Positions 26,569 through 35,431 of a stretch of 36,459 bases of DNA are shown in pieces. This DNA comes from Algorimicrobium sp002414705 (GTDB taxonomy: Bacteria > Bacteroidota > Bacteroidia > Flavobacteriales > Flavobacteriaceae), in contig CAXAUF010000028.1 in NCBI GenBank assembly GCA_963972425.1, forward strand, positions 1 to 36,459. The letters are read 5' to 3'. The notes beneath the pieces were generated by a model. It ran no database searches and was not told the origin of the DNA. It saw only the letters and a program-made list of their open reading frames with translations. The translations under genes and the position numbers were made by a program. The first letter of the stretch is position 1. Each line of letters starts with the position of its first letter.

Positions 26569-27930
26569 TTAATTGCATCTATCGGTTAATGAATTCATCC
26601 ACTCGGTAATTAATTCTAAACCTTCTGTGTGCTGCAACGTCCTTCCTAATAAAGGCATGCGATATTGTTCTTCAATGGAGGTCATTCTAAAAATGACAAC
26701 AGACGCATTCGCATTTCTTGGATTCATAATTAAAGGATATTCGTCTCCAATATTAGTATCTGGTTCAATACAAATACCCATGTTACTAGATAATTCATTT
26801 TCATTAAAAGCGAATCGCATAGGTCTGTATTCGCAATAGCTTTCTTCGGAATGGCAATGTGCACAATTAATATCAATATAAGATCTGGCACGTAAATCCA
26901 AAGGTTGTAAGGTGTCATCCCATGCAACTGTTGTGTCAATATTATCAGGATAGTTTGAGTTTAAATAACCGACACTAACCCATTTTTCTAATTGATTAAC
27001 TGAACCATCTTGGTACAAATAATTTTTATTTAAGTTTTGAGGTTTTGGACCTATAGGAACTGGTGTTCCAAATTTATTATGACAGGTAAAACATTCTGCT
27101 CGAGATGGAATCCGGTAGTTAACGCTTTTGGCAGTTTCTCCTTCTTGCCAATCTAAATTTACAAAGCTACCATTGTTTGTAAATGTTGCTTCAGTTTGTT
27201 CATCATTCCAAACATATTTGGCAAATTCCCAACCTGTTTCTGTAAAATACATTAAACGTGTTTCAAGGATTTTGGTATTTCCTGATGGAAGCACATTATC
27301 ATAATAGAAGTTCTTAATTAAAAAGGCACCAATAGGAAAGTTTAATGATGAATAATCACTATCATAATTTGCTAGGCTACCGTTTGGCATCCATACGAAA
27401 CGTTTTTTATGTGCATAGTCGCTAAATAATGGCGAATTCAAATCATAAGGAATAACTCCTGAAACAGGTTCTAAATTTTTTAAATCGCCTTCAAAAAAGT
27501 TGTAATCTGATAAGTTTGGATACGGTAATTCGTCTGGATTGTAAATTACAGGTGATGCGGGTAAAATAGTTACCGTTACCGTTCCTGTTGCACATCTGTT
27601 TTCAGACGAACAAATCGTGTAGACAAAGCTATCTACGCCTAAATAATCATTAGTTGGTGTGTACAGAATTTTATCGTCACTTGGATTGTTTGGCGTATTG
27701 TTATCAAGAATAGTAATATTGGCACGTGCAGAATTAGTAACAGTTAAAACACCTGTTTCTGGAATATTACTATCGTTTGCGAGTATATCTATTTCCACAA
27801 AACGATCTTGTAAAACTTGTGCTGTGTCGTTTTGAGTTTCAATTAGTAAGGAAACATAATCATCGTCTTCTGATTTGCAAGCAGTCAAAATAAGACCAAA
27901 AAGTAGTAAGTAGAAGTATTTTTTTTTCAT
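26569..27930 (-). CDS. Lipoprotein diheme cytochrome c (SO2930/TIGR03806-like) with N-terminal Ig-like domain
   Basis: This 453-residue protein has lipobox LTAC (lipidated Cys18). An acidic stretch and a cadherin/Ig-like domain (about 35-122; DILANDSNIPETG, YTPTNDYLGVDSFVYTIC, GTVTVTI) lead into the diheme domain (about 130-453). Both haem motifs are present: CFTCH (Cys280, Cys283, His284) and CAHCH (Cys356, Cys359, His360). Segments such as PYDLNSPLFSDYAHKKRFVWMP, IPSRAECFTCHN and the terminal RMPLLGRTLQH match the family of putative diheme cytochromes found in Shewanella SO2930 and relatives. Expected in the envelope and moving electrons, partner unknown. Haem attachment needs the cytochrome c maturation system. 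The VCBS/UnbV gene follows. Confidence 0.85.
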   Translation of the reverse strand: MKKKYFYLLLFGLILTACKSEDDDYVSLLIETQNDTAQVLQDRFVEIDILANDSNIPETGVLTVTNSARANITILDNNTPNNPSDDKILYTPTNDYLGVDSFVYTICSSENRCATGTVTVTILPASPVIYNPDELPYPNLSDYNFFEGDLKNLEPVSGVIPYDLNSPLFSDYAHKKRFVWMPNGSLANYDSDYSSLNFPIGAFLIKNFYYDNVLPSGNTKILETRLMYFTETGWEFAKYVWNDEQTEATFTNNGSFVNLDWQEGETAKSVNYRIPSRAECFTCHNKFGTPVPIGPKPQNLNKNYLYQDGSVNQLEKWVSVGYLNSNYPDNIDTTVAWDDTLQPLDLRARSYIDINCAHCHSEESYCEYRPMRFAFNENELSSNMGICIEPDTNIGDEYPLIMNPRNANASVVIFRMTSIEEQYRMPLLGRTLQHTEGLELITEWMNSLTDRCN

Positions 27931-28021
27931 AATCGACTTAAAAGGCGACTACGAATTTATGAAAAAAAATAATAAAAAATTGATTATTAATTGATATTTA
28001 TACGATTACAGCAGGATAATA

Positions 28022-29011
28022 CTAAACTAAACCATTTTTTAGTAGATATTCTGCAATTTGAATGGTGTTAGTTGCTGCGCCTTTTCGTAAATTATCTGCA
28101 ACAATCCACATGTTTACGGTTTTTGGTTGCGACTCGTCTCTGCGGATTCTCCCAACAAAAACATCATCCTTACCATGTGCGTAAATAGGCATTGGATAGG
28201 TGTTAACATCTGTGTTATCTTGTAAAATAACACCTTCAGTTTCGTTTAACAGTTTTCGAATATCACTTAAAACAAAATCCTGTTCAAATTCAATATTTAC
28301 CGACTCACTATGACCTCCAGATGTTGGAATTCTGACTGCTGTTGCCGTAACAGCTATGGATTTATCATCTAGAATTTTTTGTGTTTCACGCACTAATTTC
28401 ATTTCTTCTTTGGTATAGCCGTTATCTTCAAACACATCACAATGTGGTAAAGCATTTTGGTGGATAGGGTAATGATATGCCATTTCTCCTTTTATACCAG
28501 CCATTTCATTTTCTAGTTGTTTTACGGCTTTTAATCCAGTTCCAGAAATGGACTGATAGGTAGAAACTACAATGCGCTTAATTGTATATTTTTTATGGAG
28601 TGGCGCTAAAACCATCACCATCTGAATGGTAGAGCAATTAGGGTTTGCAATAATTTTATCTGCTTTAGTTAAGGTTGATGCATTAATTTCTGGAACAATT
28701 AATTTGGTATTAGCATCCATACGCCAAGCAGATGAGTTGTCTATAACCGTAGTTCCAACGGCTTTAAATTTTGGAGCCCATTGCAAAGATGTTTCGCCAC
28801 CTGCTGAAAATAAAGCAATTTCAGGTTTAAGAGATAAGGCTGTTTCTAAACTAACAACAGAATATGCTTTACCATTAAAAACAATTTCTTTTCCAACAGA
28901 TTTCTCTGATGCTACTGGTATCAATTCTGTTATTGGGAATTCACGTTCTTCTAAAACTTTTAGCATTACTTCGCCTACCATGCCAGTGGCACCAACTACA
29001 GCTACTTTCAT
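28022..29011 (-). CDS. asd: Aspartate-semialdehyde dehydrogenase
   Basis: The enzyme reduces aspartyl-phosphate to aspartate semialdehyde with NADPH, feeding lysine, diaminopimelate, threonine and methionine synthesis. At 329 residues from the ATG at 29011 it is standard length; the frame stays open upstream to 29083, but those 24 residues are a hydrophobic run unlike the family, and the cofactor-binding N-terminus MKVAVVGATGMVGEVML must be near the start. The catalytic Cys126 (ANPNCSTIQ), substrate-binding Arg228 and His234 (RIPTSGGHSES) are present. It stands alone on the minus strand, with the mscL terminator upstream. Confidence 0.97.
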   Translation of the reverse strand: MKVAVVGATGMVGEVMLKVLEEREFPITELIPVASEKSVGKEIVFNGKAYSVVSLETALSLKPEIALFSAGGETSLQWAPKFKAVGTTVIDNSSAWRMDANTKLIVPEINASTLTKADKIIANPNCSTIQMVMVLAPLHKKYTIKRIVVSTYQSISGTGLKAVKQLENEMAGIKGEMAYHYPIHQNALPHCDVFEDNGYTKEEMKLVRETQKILDDKSIAVTATAVRIPTSGGHSESVNIEFEQDFVLSDIRKLLNETEGVILQDNTDVNTYPMPIYAHGKDDVFVGRIRRDESQPKTVNMWIVADNLRKGAATNTIQIAEYLLKNGLV

Positions 29012-29068
29012 CTTTATTATTTTAAATACAAAACTAAATAATAAATAGACTAATTGTTTTAAATAAGG

Positions 29069-29102
29069 CATAAAAAAAACCACTTCGGTTAGGAAGTGGT
29101 TT
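29069..29102 (-). terminator. Terminator after mscL
   Basis: On the minus strand AAACCACTT / AAGTGGTTT (9-bp stem plus one inner pair, 6-nt loop) is followed by T8. It separates mscL from asd. Confidence 0.9.
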
Positions 29103-29138
29103 AGAGGTTAGAATATATAATGTAGCGGTTACTACGTA

Positions 29139-29540
29139 TTATTTTTTAAGTAAATCGCGAATTTCTTGAAGTAACTCAATATCCGATGGTCCTTTTGGAG
29201 CTTCAGGAGCTGGTTCTTCTTTTTTCTTCATACTATTAATGCCTTTGATTACCATAAACATAACAAACGCGACAATAATAAAATCAATGACGTTGGTTAA
29301 AAATTCACCATATAAAATAGCAACTTCACCTGCCATTTCACCAGCAGCATTTACTGTGCCTTCTGTAACAACATATTTTAAATCTTTAAAGTCTGTATTA
29401 AAAATTAATCCAATTAAAGGGGAAACAATACCACCAGTAAATGATGATACGACCTTGTTAAAAGCCGCACCCATTACAAAGGCTACAGCAATGTCTACCA
29501 AATTGCCTTTCATGGCAAATTCTTTAAATTCTTTAAGCAT
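29139..29540 (-). CDS. mscL: Large-conductance mechanosensitive channel
   Basis: This 133-residue protein is the typical MscL subunit: N-terminal helix MLKEFKEFAMKGNLVDIAVAF, TM1 (about 15-45, with GAAFNKVVSSF lining the gate), a periplasmic loop (about 46-75), TM2 (YGEFLTNVIDFIIVAFVMFMV) and a charged cytosolic helix ending LLQEIRDLLKK. It is the pentameric inner-membrane safety valve that opens at high tension during hypo-osmotic shock. Monocistronic: a -7 box 33 bp upstream and a terminator downstream. Confidence 0.97.
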   Translation of the reverse strand: MLKEFKEFAMKGNLVDIAVAFVMGAAFNKVVSSFTGGIVSPLIGLIFNTDFKDLKYVVTEGTVNAAGEMAGEVAILYGEFLTNVIDFIIVAFVMFMVIKGINSMKKKEEPAPEAPKGPSDIELLQEIRDLLKK

Positions 29541-29572
29541 AATAGTTAGTGTTTAGTTGGTTATTAATTATT

Positions 29573-29580
29573 CAAATTTA
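29573..29580 (-). promoter_or_regulatory. Bacteroidota -7 element before mscL
   Basis: On the minus strand TAAATTTG matches TAnnTTTG, 32 bp upstream of the mscL start. The -33 box is not clear. Confidence 0.42.
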
Positions 29581-29616
29581 AATAAAAAGTTGAATGTAAA
29601 GGACTTAAAGTTCTAA

Positions 29617-30723
29617 TTATTTTAAAAAAACACGTTTTACACGTTGTGAAATTGCTGTTATAATTTCGTAAGAAATACTATTTGCGCTATGTGCAAATGT
29701 ATTTGCCGTTGGGTTTTTTCCAAAAATGATGACTTCATCACCTTCATGGCATGGAATATCTGTAATATCAACCATAATCATATCCATACACACATTTCCA
29801 ATAATGGGTGCTTTTTGGTTGTTAATGGTTATAAAGCCTTTACCATTACCATATTGTCTGCCAATTCCGTCAGCATGACCAATTGGAATAGTGGCTGTTT
29901 TAGTTTTTTTGGTTGCTTTAAAAACACGATTATAACCAACACTATCTCCTGCTTCAATGGTGTGTATTTGAGAAATAATAGATTTTAAAGTCGCAATAGG
30001 TGTAAAGTGTGTGTCTTCAAGTTCCGAATTTCCAAAACCATATAAGCCAATTCCGGAACGTACCATATCAAAATGTGCTTCAGGATAATTTAAAACGCCA
30101 GAGGTATTGCAAAGGTGTAACATGGGTTTATAGCCTATTGCATTTATAAAGGCATCTGAAATAGTTTTAAATAATTGAATTTGATTTTCTGTGAAGATTT
30201 TTTCATTTAAATCCTCACTAGCTGCTAAATGAGAAAAAATAGATTTAGCATGAATACTTTTCGTGTTTTTTAGTGTTGTGGTTATTTTAGTAACATCAGC
30301 TCCATCAAAACCTAATCGGTTTAAACCTGTATTAAATTTAATGTGAACAGGATAATTACTTTGCTTTTCGGCTTCAGCAACTTCTATAAATGTATTGAGT
30401 ACAAAATGACTATATATACTAGGTTCTAAACAACGGTCAATAAGTGTTTTGAAATTTATAGATTGTGGATGAAGTACTAAAATAGGTGTCCGTATTCCTG
30501 CATCACGTAGAGCAACACCTTCATTGGTATATGCTACGGCAAAATAATCTACTTGTAAGGTTTCTAGGTGTTTGGCAATTTCGGAGGCATCATTACCATA
30601 AGCAAATGCTTTAACAACCGCTAAAATTTTAGTTTCTGGATTTGTCCTAGATTTTAGGTACTGAAAATTTCGCGTTAAGGCATTTAAATCGATTTCAAGA
30701 ACGGTTTCATGCACTTTTTCCAT
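29617..30723 (-). CDS. alr: Alanine racemase
   Basis: This 368-residue PLP enzyme interconverts L- and D-alanine for peptidoglycan. The PLP-binding Lys38 lies in AVVKAFAYGND and the second base Tyr264 in GDSVGYNRVF, at positions almost identical to the classic fold-III enzyme (39 and 265). The barrel motifs HIKFNTGLNRLGF and VRSGIGLYGFG, and the C-terminal IGNVCMDMIMVD, are present. The GHG usually following the Lys motif is GND. Many Bacteroidota carry a MurF-Alr fusion, but this is a stand-alone racemase. Its start overlaps the end of tdk by 17 bp, so the two form a coupled pair. Confidence 0.96.
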   Translation of the reverse strand: MEKVHETVLEIDLNALTRNFQYLKSRTNPETKILAVVKAFAYGNDASEIAKHLETLQVDYFAVAYTNEGVALRDAGIRTPILVLHPQSINFKTLIDRCLEPSIYSHFVLNTFIEVAEAEKQSNYPVHIKFNTGLNRLGFDGADVTKITTTLKNTKSIHAKSIFSHLAASEDLNEKIFTENQIQLFKTISDAFINAIGYKPMLHLCNTSGVLNYPEAHFDMVRSGIGLYGFGNSELEDTHFTPIATLKSIISQIHTIEAGDSVGYNRVFKATKKTKTATIPIGHADGIGRQYGNGKGFITINNQKAPIIGNVCMDMIMVDITDIPCHEGDEVIIFGKNPTANTFAHSANSISYEIITAISQRVKRVFLK

Positions 30724-31363
30724 TGGAATCTTTGGTGTTGTTTACAATTTCTTCGGCATCATTCACGTTCATATTTCGCATTTTATCTCTTAGCATAGAT
30801 TTGTAATATGCTGCACGACTCAATGGTTCATACTCGTCTACTTCGCCTAACAAAACAAGTGCGTCATTTTTAGATTTTCGGTAGCTATATTGTGCCAAAT
30901 TCCCCGTTTTAGTACAAATAGCATGAACTTTGGTTACATACTCGGCTGTTGCCATTAAATTTGGCATAGGCCCAAACGGATTTCCTTTAAAATCCATATC
31001 CAAACCAGCTACAATAACACGAATACCTTTATTAGCTAAATCGTTACAAACTCGTACAATTTCGTCATCAAAAAATTGGGCTTCATCAATGCCTACTACA
31101 TCACAACCATCTGCTAGTATAGGAATATTTGCTGCTGCAGGAACTGGTGTAGAACGGATTTGGTTGGCATCATGAGACACTACCATATCTTCGTCATAGC
31201 GAACATCTACAGTCGGTTTAAAAATTTCAACCTTCTGCTTGGCAAATTGCGCACGCTTAAGTCTACGGATTAATTCTTCTGTTTTACCAGAAAACATGGA
31301 GCCGCAAATAACTTCGATCCAGCCAAATTGTTCTTTATGATTTACTGTATTTTCGAGAAACAT
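30707..31363 (-). CDS. tdk: Thymidine kinase (TK1-like)
   Basis: This 218-residue cytosolic enzyme phosphorylates thymidine in pyrimidine salvage. Visible are the P-loop GSMFSGKTEE (Gly21-Thr28), the IDEAQFFDD segment with catalytic base Glu94, and the lasso region with YSYRKS...EPLSRAAYY. The four Cys zinc site of many TK1 enzymes is missing: the CxxC position reads AICTKTGN. The C-terminus overlaps alr by 17 bp. Divergent from the gene at 31468. Confidence 0.95.
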   Translation of the reverse strand: MFLENTVNHKEQFGWIEVICGSMFSGKTEELIRRLKRAQFAKQKVEIFKPTVDVRYDEDMVVSHDANQIRSTPVPAAANIPILADGCDVVGIDEAQFFDDEIVRVCNDLANKGIRVIVAGLDMDFKGNPFGPMPNLMATAEYVTKVHAICTKTGNLAQYSYRKSKNDALVLLGEVDEYEPLSRAAYYKSMLRDKMRNMNVNDAEEIVNNTKDSNGKSA

Positions 31364-31467
31364 TTTGTAATTTTAACACTAAAATAAACGGATTGTTCGT
31401 TTTGTATAAAGGTGGCGTAAATTTATTAAAAATCAAAAGCATAAATAGGTTTTAAAGATAAAAAGTT

Positions 31468-32199
31468 ATGAAGAAGAAGTTAGAAGCTGAATTAATGAGT
31501 ATTGCACATAGAATACTAAAATTAAAAAGGAAAGATGATTTGAATAAAATGCACCAAGAAGTTGCAGCTTTATATGAAAAATTAACCGTTTTAAAATTCG
31601 CAAAAGAAAACTTTGAGGATGATATTCCAACTATAGGTAACGATTCCTCGTTTTTTGATATGCTTGATGTAGCTTTTAATAACAAGGTGAGTGATACTAT
31701 TGAATTTGAAAACAAAACTTACATTAATTTGGATGATTCAGAGCATGAAGATATTATGGAACCTGCTATTGAAAAAATTAAGGACATGGTAGCCCAAATG
31801 CCACATGAAGCCCAAATAGTAGATACACTTTTTGAAAAAGTAACCTCAAAAACCCAAGTTCATAAAATTGATTTGGATGATATAACGGCAGGTTTTGATA
31901 CCGAACCCATTTTTGATCCTGTAAAAAAATCAGACACCAATTTAAAAAAATCTCTTAACGATAAACTTAATAAAGGAATCGTTATTGGACTTAACGATAA
32001 AATTGCGTTTATTAAACATTTATTTGATGGTGAAAGCGAGGATTATAATCGTGTACTTTCTCAAGTAAGCACCTTAAATTCTATTGAAGAAGTTCAGAAT
32101 TTAATATTAAATATTGTAAAACCAGACTATAATAATTGGGAGGGTAAAGATGTTTACGAAACCCGATTTATGGAACTTATTGAACGTAAATTCGTTTAA
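31468..32199 (+). CDS. Conserved-type flavobacterial hypothetical protein
   Basis: This 243-residue acidic protein has no signal peptide or membrane segment. It has a basic coiled-coil-like N-terminus (about 1-45, KKKLEAELMSIAHRILKLKR), an acidic middle (about 48-110), a linker with two long KSDTNLKKSLNDKLNK-type helices and a conserved-looking C-terminal region (about 165-243; IGLNDKIAFIKHLFDGESEDYNRVLSQ, YNNWEGKDVYETRFMELIERKF). The C-terminal segment looks like a small helical domain and is found in uncharacterised Bacteroidota proteins. I cannot assign a function. It lies between the divergent tdk and the co-directional rsmI. Confidence 0.8.
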   Translation: MKKKLEAELMSIAHRILKLKRKDDLNKMHQEVAALYEKLTVLKFAKENFEDDIPTIGNDSSFFDMLDVAFNNKVSDTIEFENKTYINLDDSEHEDIMEPAIEKIKDMVAQMPHEAQIVDTLFEKVTSKTQVHKIDLDDITAGFDTEPIFDPVKKSDTNLKKSLNDKLNKGIVIGLNDKIAFIKHLFDGESEDYNRVLSQVSTLNSIEEVQNLILNIVKPDYNNWEGKDVYETRFMELIERKFV

Positions 32200-32294
32200 T
32201 TATATTTTCTTTCCAATACACCTTTTTTAAGCATGATTTTGAATGTTAAAACACCTCAAAAGATTGTAAATTTTATTAGAAATTAGTTTGCTTT

Positions 32295-32963
32295 ATGAAA
32301 CTTTATATTGTGCCAACACCTATTGGTAACCTTCAAGATATGACCTTTAGAGCCATAGATGTTTTAAAATCTGTGGATTTAATTCTTGCCGAAGATACCC
32401 GAACATCCGGAAAATTATTAAAGCATTTTGATATTGGTACACCGTCACAATCACACCACATGCACAATGAGCATAAAACGGTTGAGGGTTTAATAAACAA
32501 ACTAAAAAGTGGCGTAACCATGGCTTTAATTAGTGATGCTGGAACACCTGCCATTTCAGATCCTGGTTTTTTATTAACAAGAGCTTGTATAGAAAATGGT
32601 ATCCAAGTAGACTGTTTACCAGGTGCAACCGCATTTGTTCCCGCATTGGTAAATAGCGGAATGCCAAATGATAAGTTTGTTTTTGAAGGCTTTTTGCCAG
32701 TAAAAAAAGGACGTCAAACCCGATTATTGCTCCTAGCTGAAGAAACCAGAACCATCATTTTTTACGAAAGTCCACATAAACTAATTAAAACACTTACCCA
32801 TTTTTGTGAATATTTTGGAGAGGACAGACCTGTTTCTGTTTCCCGAGAACTTACCAAACTCTACGAAGAAACTATTCGTGGAACGGCTAAAGAAGTTTTA
32901 GAACATTATACAAATAAACCACCAAAAGGTGAAATAGTAGTTGTAGTTGGCGGTAAAAAGTAA
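32295..32963 (+). CDS. rsmI: 16S rRNA (cytidine1402-2'-O)-methyltransferase
   Basis: This 222-residue SAM-dependent enzyme 2'-O-methylates C1402 in the decoding centre. It shows all RsmI signatures: IVPTPIGNLQDMTFRAIDVL at the start, LAEDTRTSGKLLKHF, ALISDAGTPAISDPGF and GEIVVVVGG at the end. It is shorter than E. coli RsmI (about 286) because the C-terminal extension is absent, as in many Bacteroidota. Start at ATG 32295 fits the conserved N-terminus. Confidence 0.96.
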   Translation: MKLYIVPTPIGNLQDMTFRAIDVLKSVDLILAEDTRTSGKLLKHFDIGTPSQSHHMHNEHKTVEGLINKLKSGVTMALISDAGTPAISDPGFLLTRACIENGIQVDCLPGATAFVPALVNSGMPNDKFVFEGFLPVKKGRQTRLLLLAEETRTIIFYESPHKLIKTLTHFCEYFGEDRPVSVSRELTKLYEETIRGTAKEVLEHYTNKPPKGEIVVVVGGKK

Positions 32964-33072
32964 AGTGTGTTTTTTTAAAAAAAACATTTACAGTATGACT
33001 GTTAATACTCATTTTCACCTTTTTTAACGATAAAAAATCTATCTTTATTTTACGGTTAGAAACCCTTTTATT

Positions 33073-34797
33073 ATGATTAAAAAAATAGTATATCTATGTG
33101 CTTTAAGTTTTGTTTTTCAAAGCATGATTCAAGCACAAGCAATAAAAAAACAAGCAACCAAAGAACGTTTAGAGCAGACCGTTATAGAAAATTTCACAGG
33201 AAATTTAGCCTATGAAACAACCGCATTTGTTGAGAAATATTGGCGTGTAGTTGGAAATACAGGATTTAATGAAAGTATAAATTTTATTGCTAAAAATTTA
33301 GAAAGTGCCGGTTTTGTTTTAGAGGAAAATGCAAAACCAAACAACCGACTAACCTACCGGATTGAAAAGCGCGAACTTAAAAATCCCACTTGGGAAATGG
33401 TTGATGCTCGCGTAACTTTTAGCAATAAGGAAGCACCTCTTTTAGTCAACGAAACTAATCTGAATATGGTTGCATTAAATTCATACAGTACACCAGAAAA
33501 CGGTGTAACTGCCCAGGTTGTCTATGTACAAGATGTGCGGAAATTGAAGAAAATGGATGTAAAAGGTAAAATTGTGTTTGCTGAAACCAGTCCGTATCAA
33601 ATTTTTAATGAAGCCATAATAAAAGGTGGAGCTATTGGCTTAATGACCTATGATAATCCATCGTATTTACAACCAGAAAAAAATACAACGTCCATTCAGT
33701 TTCGTTCTATTCCTTTAAATTCCAAACTAAAACCTTGGGCAATTGCATTGTCTTATCAAGCCAAAGAGCGACTTAAAGAAGCGTTATTAAAAGGACCTCT
33801 TAATTTGAATGTGCAAATAGAGACAAAAATTTACGATTCAGAAGAATTAACCATAGTTGCAGATATTAAAGGAAATAAATTACCTAATGAGCGTCTGGTT
33901 TTCAGTGCGCATATTCAAGAACCAGGCGCTAATGATAATGCTACAGGTGTTGGTGTGGCTTTAGAAATGGCAACACTTTCAGCAAAATTATTACAAGACA
34001 ATGCGTGGAATCCAGCAAGAACACTAACCTTTCTTTGGGGAGACGAAATGGTTTCCACAGCTCGTTATGTTCAAGAAGATAAAGCACGTGCACAGGACAT
34101 TAAATGGGGAATTAGCTTAGATATGGTTGGTGAAAATACCGATATAACAGGTGGTTCTTTTTTAATTGAAAAAATGCCAGACCCAAGTGCTATTTGGACA
34201 CGTGGTAATGATAAACATACAGAATGGGGAGGAAGTGAAATGACTTTAAGTCAAATGAAACCACATTATCTAAACGACTATTTAATTGGTCAGTTTCAAG
34301 CACAAGGCAAACGTGCTAATTGGTTAGTTAATACCAATCCGTTTGAAGGCGGAAGTGATCATGTTCCGTTTTTGCAAAGCGGAATTCCAAGTGTGTTATT
34401 TTGGCATTTTACAGATCAGTTTTATCATACAGATAATGACCGTTTGGATAAAGTATCTAAAGAAACACTTAAAAATGTGGGAACAGCATCCTTATTATCT
34501 GCTATTGGTTTATTGTCTGCAACTGGAGAAACTGCTAAAAATATTATATCAACCATAGAAACAGCCGCTATTTCCAGATTGCAAGAAGAATTAAAACAAG
34601 GGAAAATAGCCATTAAAAATGGTGATAAAATAGCGGAACAAATAGACATTATTAAGGCTTGGCAAGATTGGTACACAAAAGCCATAGCATCAACAGTTGA
34701 TATGGTTTCTGGTGAAAACACCTTAAATGATGCTATTAAAAAAGCGCAAGCTTCGGTTTCGACTACTGCGGAGAATAGTATTAAAGAGTTGAATTAA
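33073..34797 (+). CDS. M28-family zinc peptidase with PA domain
   Basis: This 574-residue exported peptidase (signal peptide, cleavage near IQAQA) resembles M28 aminopeptidases. A PA insert spans about residues 120-240. The two-zinc site is readable: His280 (FSAHIQEPG), bridging Asp288 (ANDNATGVG), the Asp324-Glu325 pair (LWGDEM), Asp350 (SLDMVGEN) and His452 (DQFYHTDNDR). Most M28 enzymes have Glu-Glu at the third position; here it is Asp-Glu. The C-terminal 110 residues are helical. There is no T9SS tail, so it is probably periplasmic. It is convergent with the AhpD-like gene. Confidence 0.92.
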   Translation: MIKKIVYLCALSFVFQSMIQAQAIKKQATKERLEQTVIENFTGNLAYETTAFVEKYWRVVGNTGFNESINFIAKNLESAGFVLEENAKPNNRLTYRIEKRELKNPTWEMVDARVTFSNKEAPLLVNETNLNMVALNSYSTPENGVTAQVVYVQDVRKLKKMDVKGKIVFAETSPYQIFNEAIIKGGAIGLMTYDNPSYLQPEKNTTSIQFRSIPLNSKLKPWAIALSYQAKERLKEALLKGPLNLNVQIETKIYDSEELTIVADIKGNKLPNERLVFSAHIQEPGANDNATGVGVALEMATLSAKLLQDNAWNPARTLTFLWGDEMVSTARYVQEDKARAQDIKWGISLDMVGENTDITGGSFLIEKMPDPSAIWTRGNDKHTEWGGSEMTLSQMKPHYLNDYLIGQFQAQGKRANWLVNTNPFEGGSDHVPFLQSGIPSVLFWHFTDQFYHTDNDRLDKVSKETLKNVGTASLLSAIGLLSATGETAKNIISTIETAAISRLQEELKQGKIAIKNGDKIAEQIDIIKAWQDWYTKAIASTVDMVSGENTLNDAIKKAQASVSTTAENSIKELN

Positions 34798-34798
34798 T

Positions 34799-34825
34799 AA
34801 AACCTCACTATTTCTAGTAAGGTTT
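34799..34825. terminator. Hairpin between the convergent M28 and AhpD-like genes
   Basis: AACCTCACTA / TAGTAAGGTT form a 10-bp stem with one mismatch and a TTTC loop, immediately after the M28 stop. The T tract is weak on both strands. Confidence 0.5.
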
Positions 34826-34840
34826 CATCTAACATCTTTT

Positions 34841-35431
34841 TTAAACATGCTTACCAACTTCAAAACCATGCTTTCCTAAAAACTGATTACCGCTTTCTAT
34901 GGCATCATTTTCTAACGTGGTTCCCATAGAATCATTCCATCTATTTAAATAACCAAAAAGGGAAATAACACCCAACATTTCTACAATTTCACCTTCGTTC
35001 CAATGTTTATGCAAGCGTTTTTGTATGGTTTCATCAACCGCATTTGGTACTTGACTGGCAGCTAAACTAAAATCTAGAGCAGCACGTTCTGCTTCCGAAA
35101 ATGCGGAATGTGTTCTATATTCCCAAATATTATCTAATTGTTCTTGTTCGGCACCATAACGTTCGGCAGCTCGAATGGCATGTGCTTGGCAATACCTGCA
35201 ACCTGTTGCATTACTAGAAACCCAAGCTATCATGCGTTTTAAGGCAGATGTTACGCGACCTTCATTAGCCATTACCGCTTTATTTAGGTTTATAAACGCT
35301 TTGGAAATAGCAGGTCTACGCTGCATGGTTAAAACCGAGTTTGGACAAAACCCTAACGTTTCATTAAAAAATTCGGCTAATTCTTTAGTTTCTAAATCGT
35401 GATCTGCGGATAATGGTGTTATAAGTGGCAT
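34841..35431 (-). CDS. Carboxymuconolactone decarboxylase/AhpD-family protein
   Basis: This 196-residue helical protein carries the redox motif CRYCQAH (Cys78, Cys81, His84), characteristic of AhpD-like alkylhydroperoxidases. The helix bundle motif LDFSLAASQVPNAVDETI and the tail VISLFGYLNRWNDSMG match the peroxidase-related subfamily. Likely role: thiol-based peroxide reduction in the cytosol; no AhpC or lipoyl partner is nearby. Single gene on the minus strand. Confidence 0.9.
   Translation of the reverse strand: MPLITPLSADHDLETKELAEFFNETLGFCPNSVLTMQRRPAISKAFINLNKAVMANEGRVTSALKRMIAWVSSNATGCRYCQAHAIRAAERYGAEQEQLDNIWEYRTHSAFSEAERAALDFSLAASQVPNAVDETIQKRLHKHWNEGEIVEMLGVISLFGYLNRWNDSMGTTLENDAIESGNQFLGKHGFEVGKHV

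Noticed and set aside
26539..26572. AT-rich inverted repeat downstream of the cytochrome gene as terminator
   Set aside because: Only A-T pairs and imperfect; too weak to separate the cytochrome and VCBS/UnbV genes.
29012..29083. 24-residue N-terminal extension of asd
   Set aside because: The extension is hydrophobic, runs through the mscL terminator and is unlike the family; MKVAVVGATG at 29011 is the true start.
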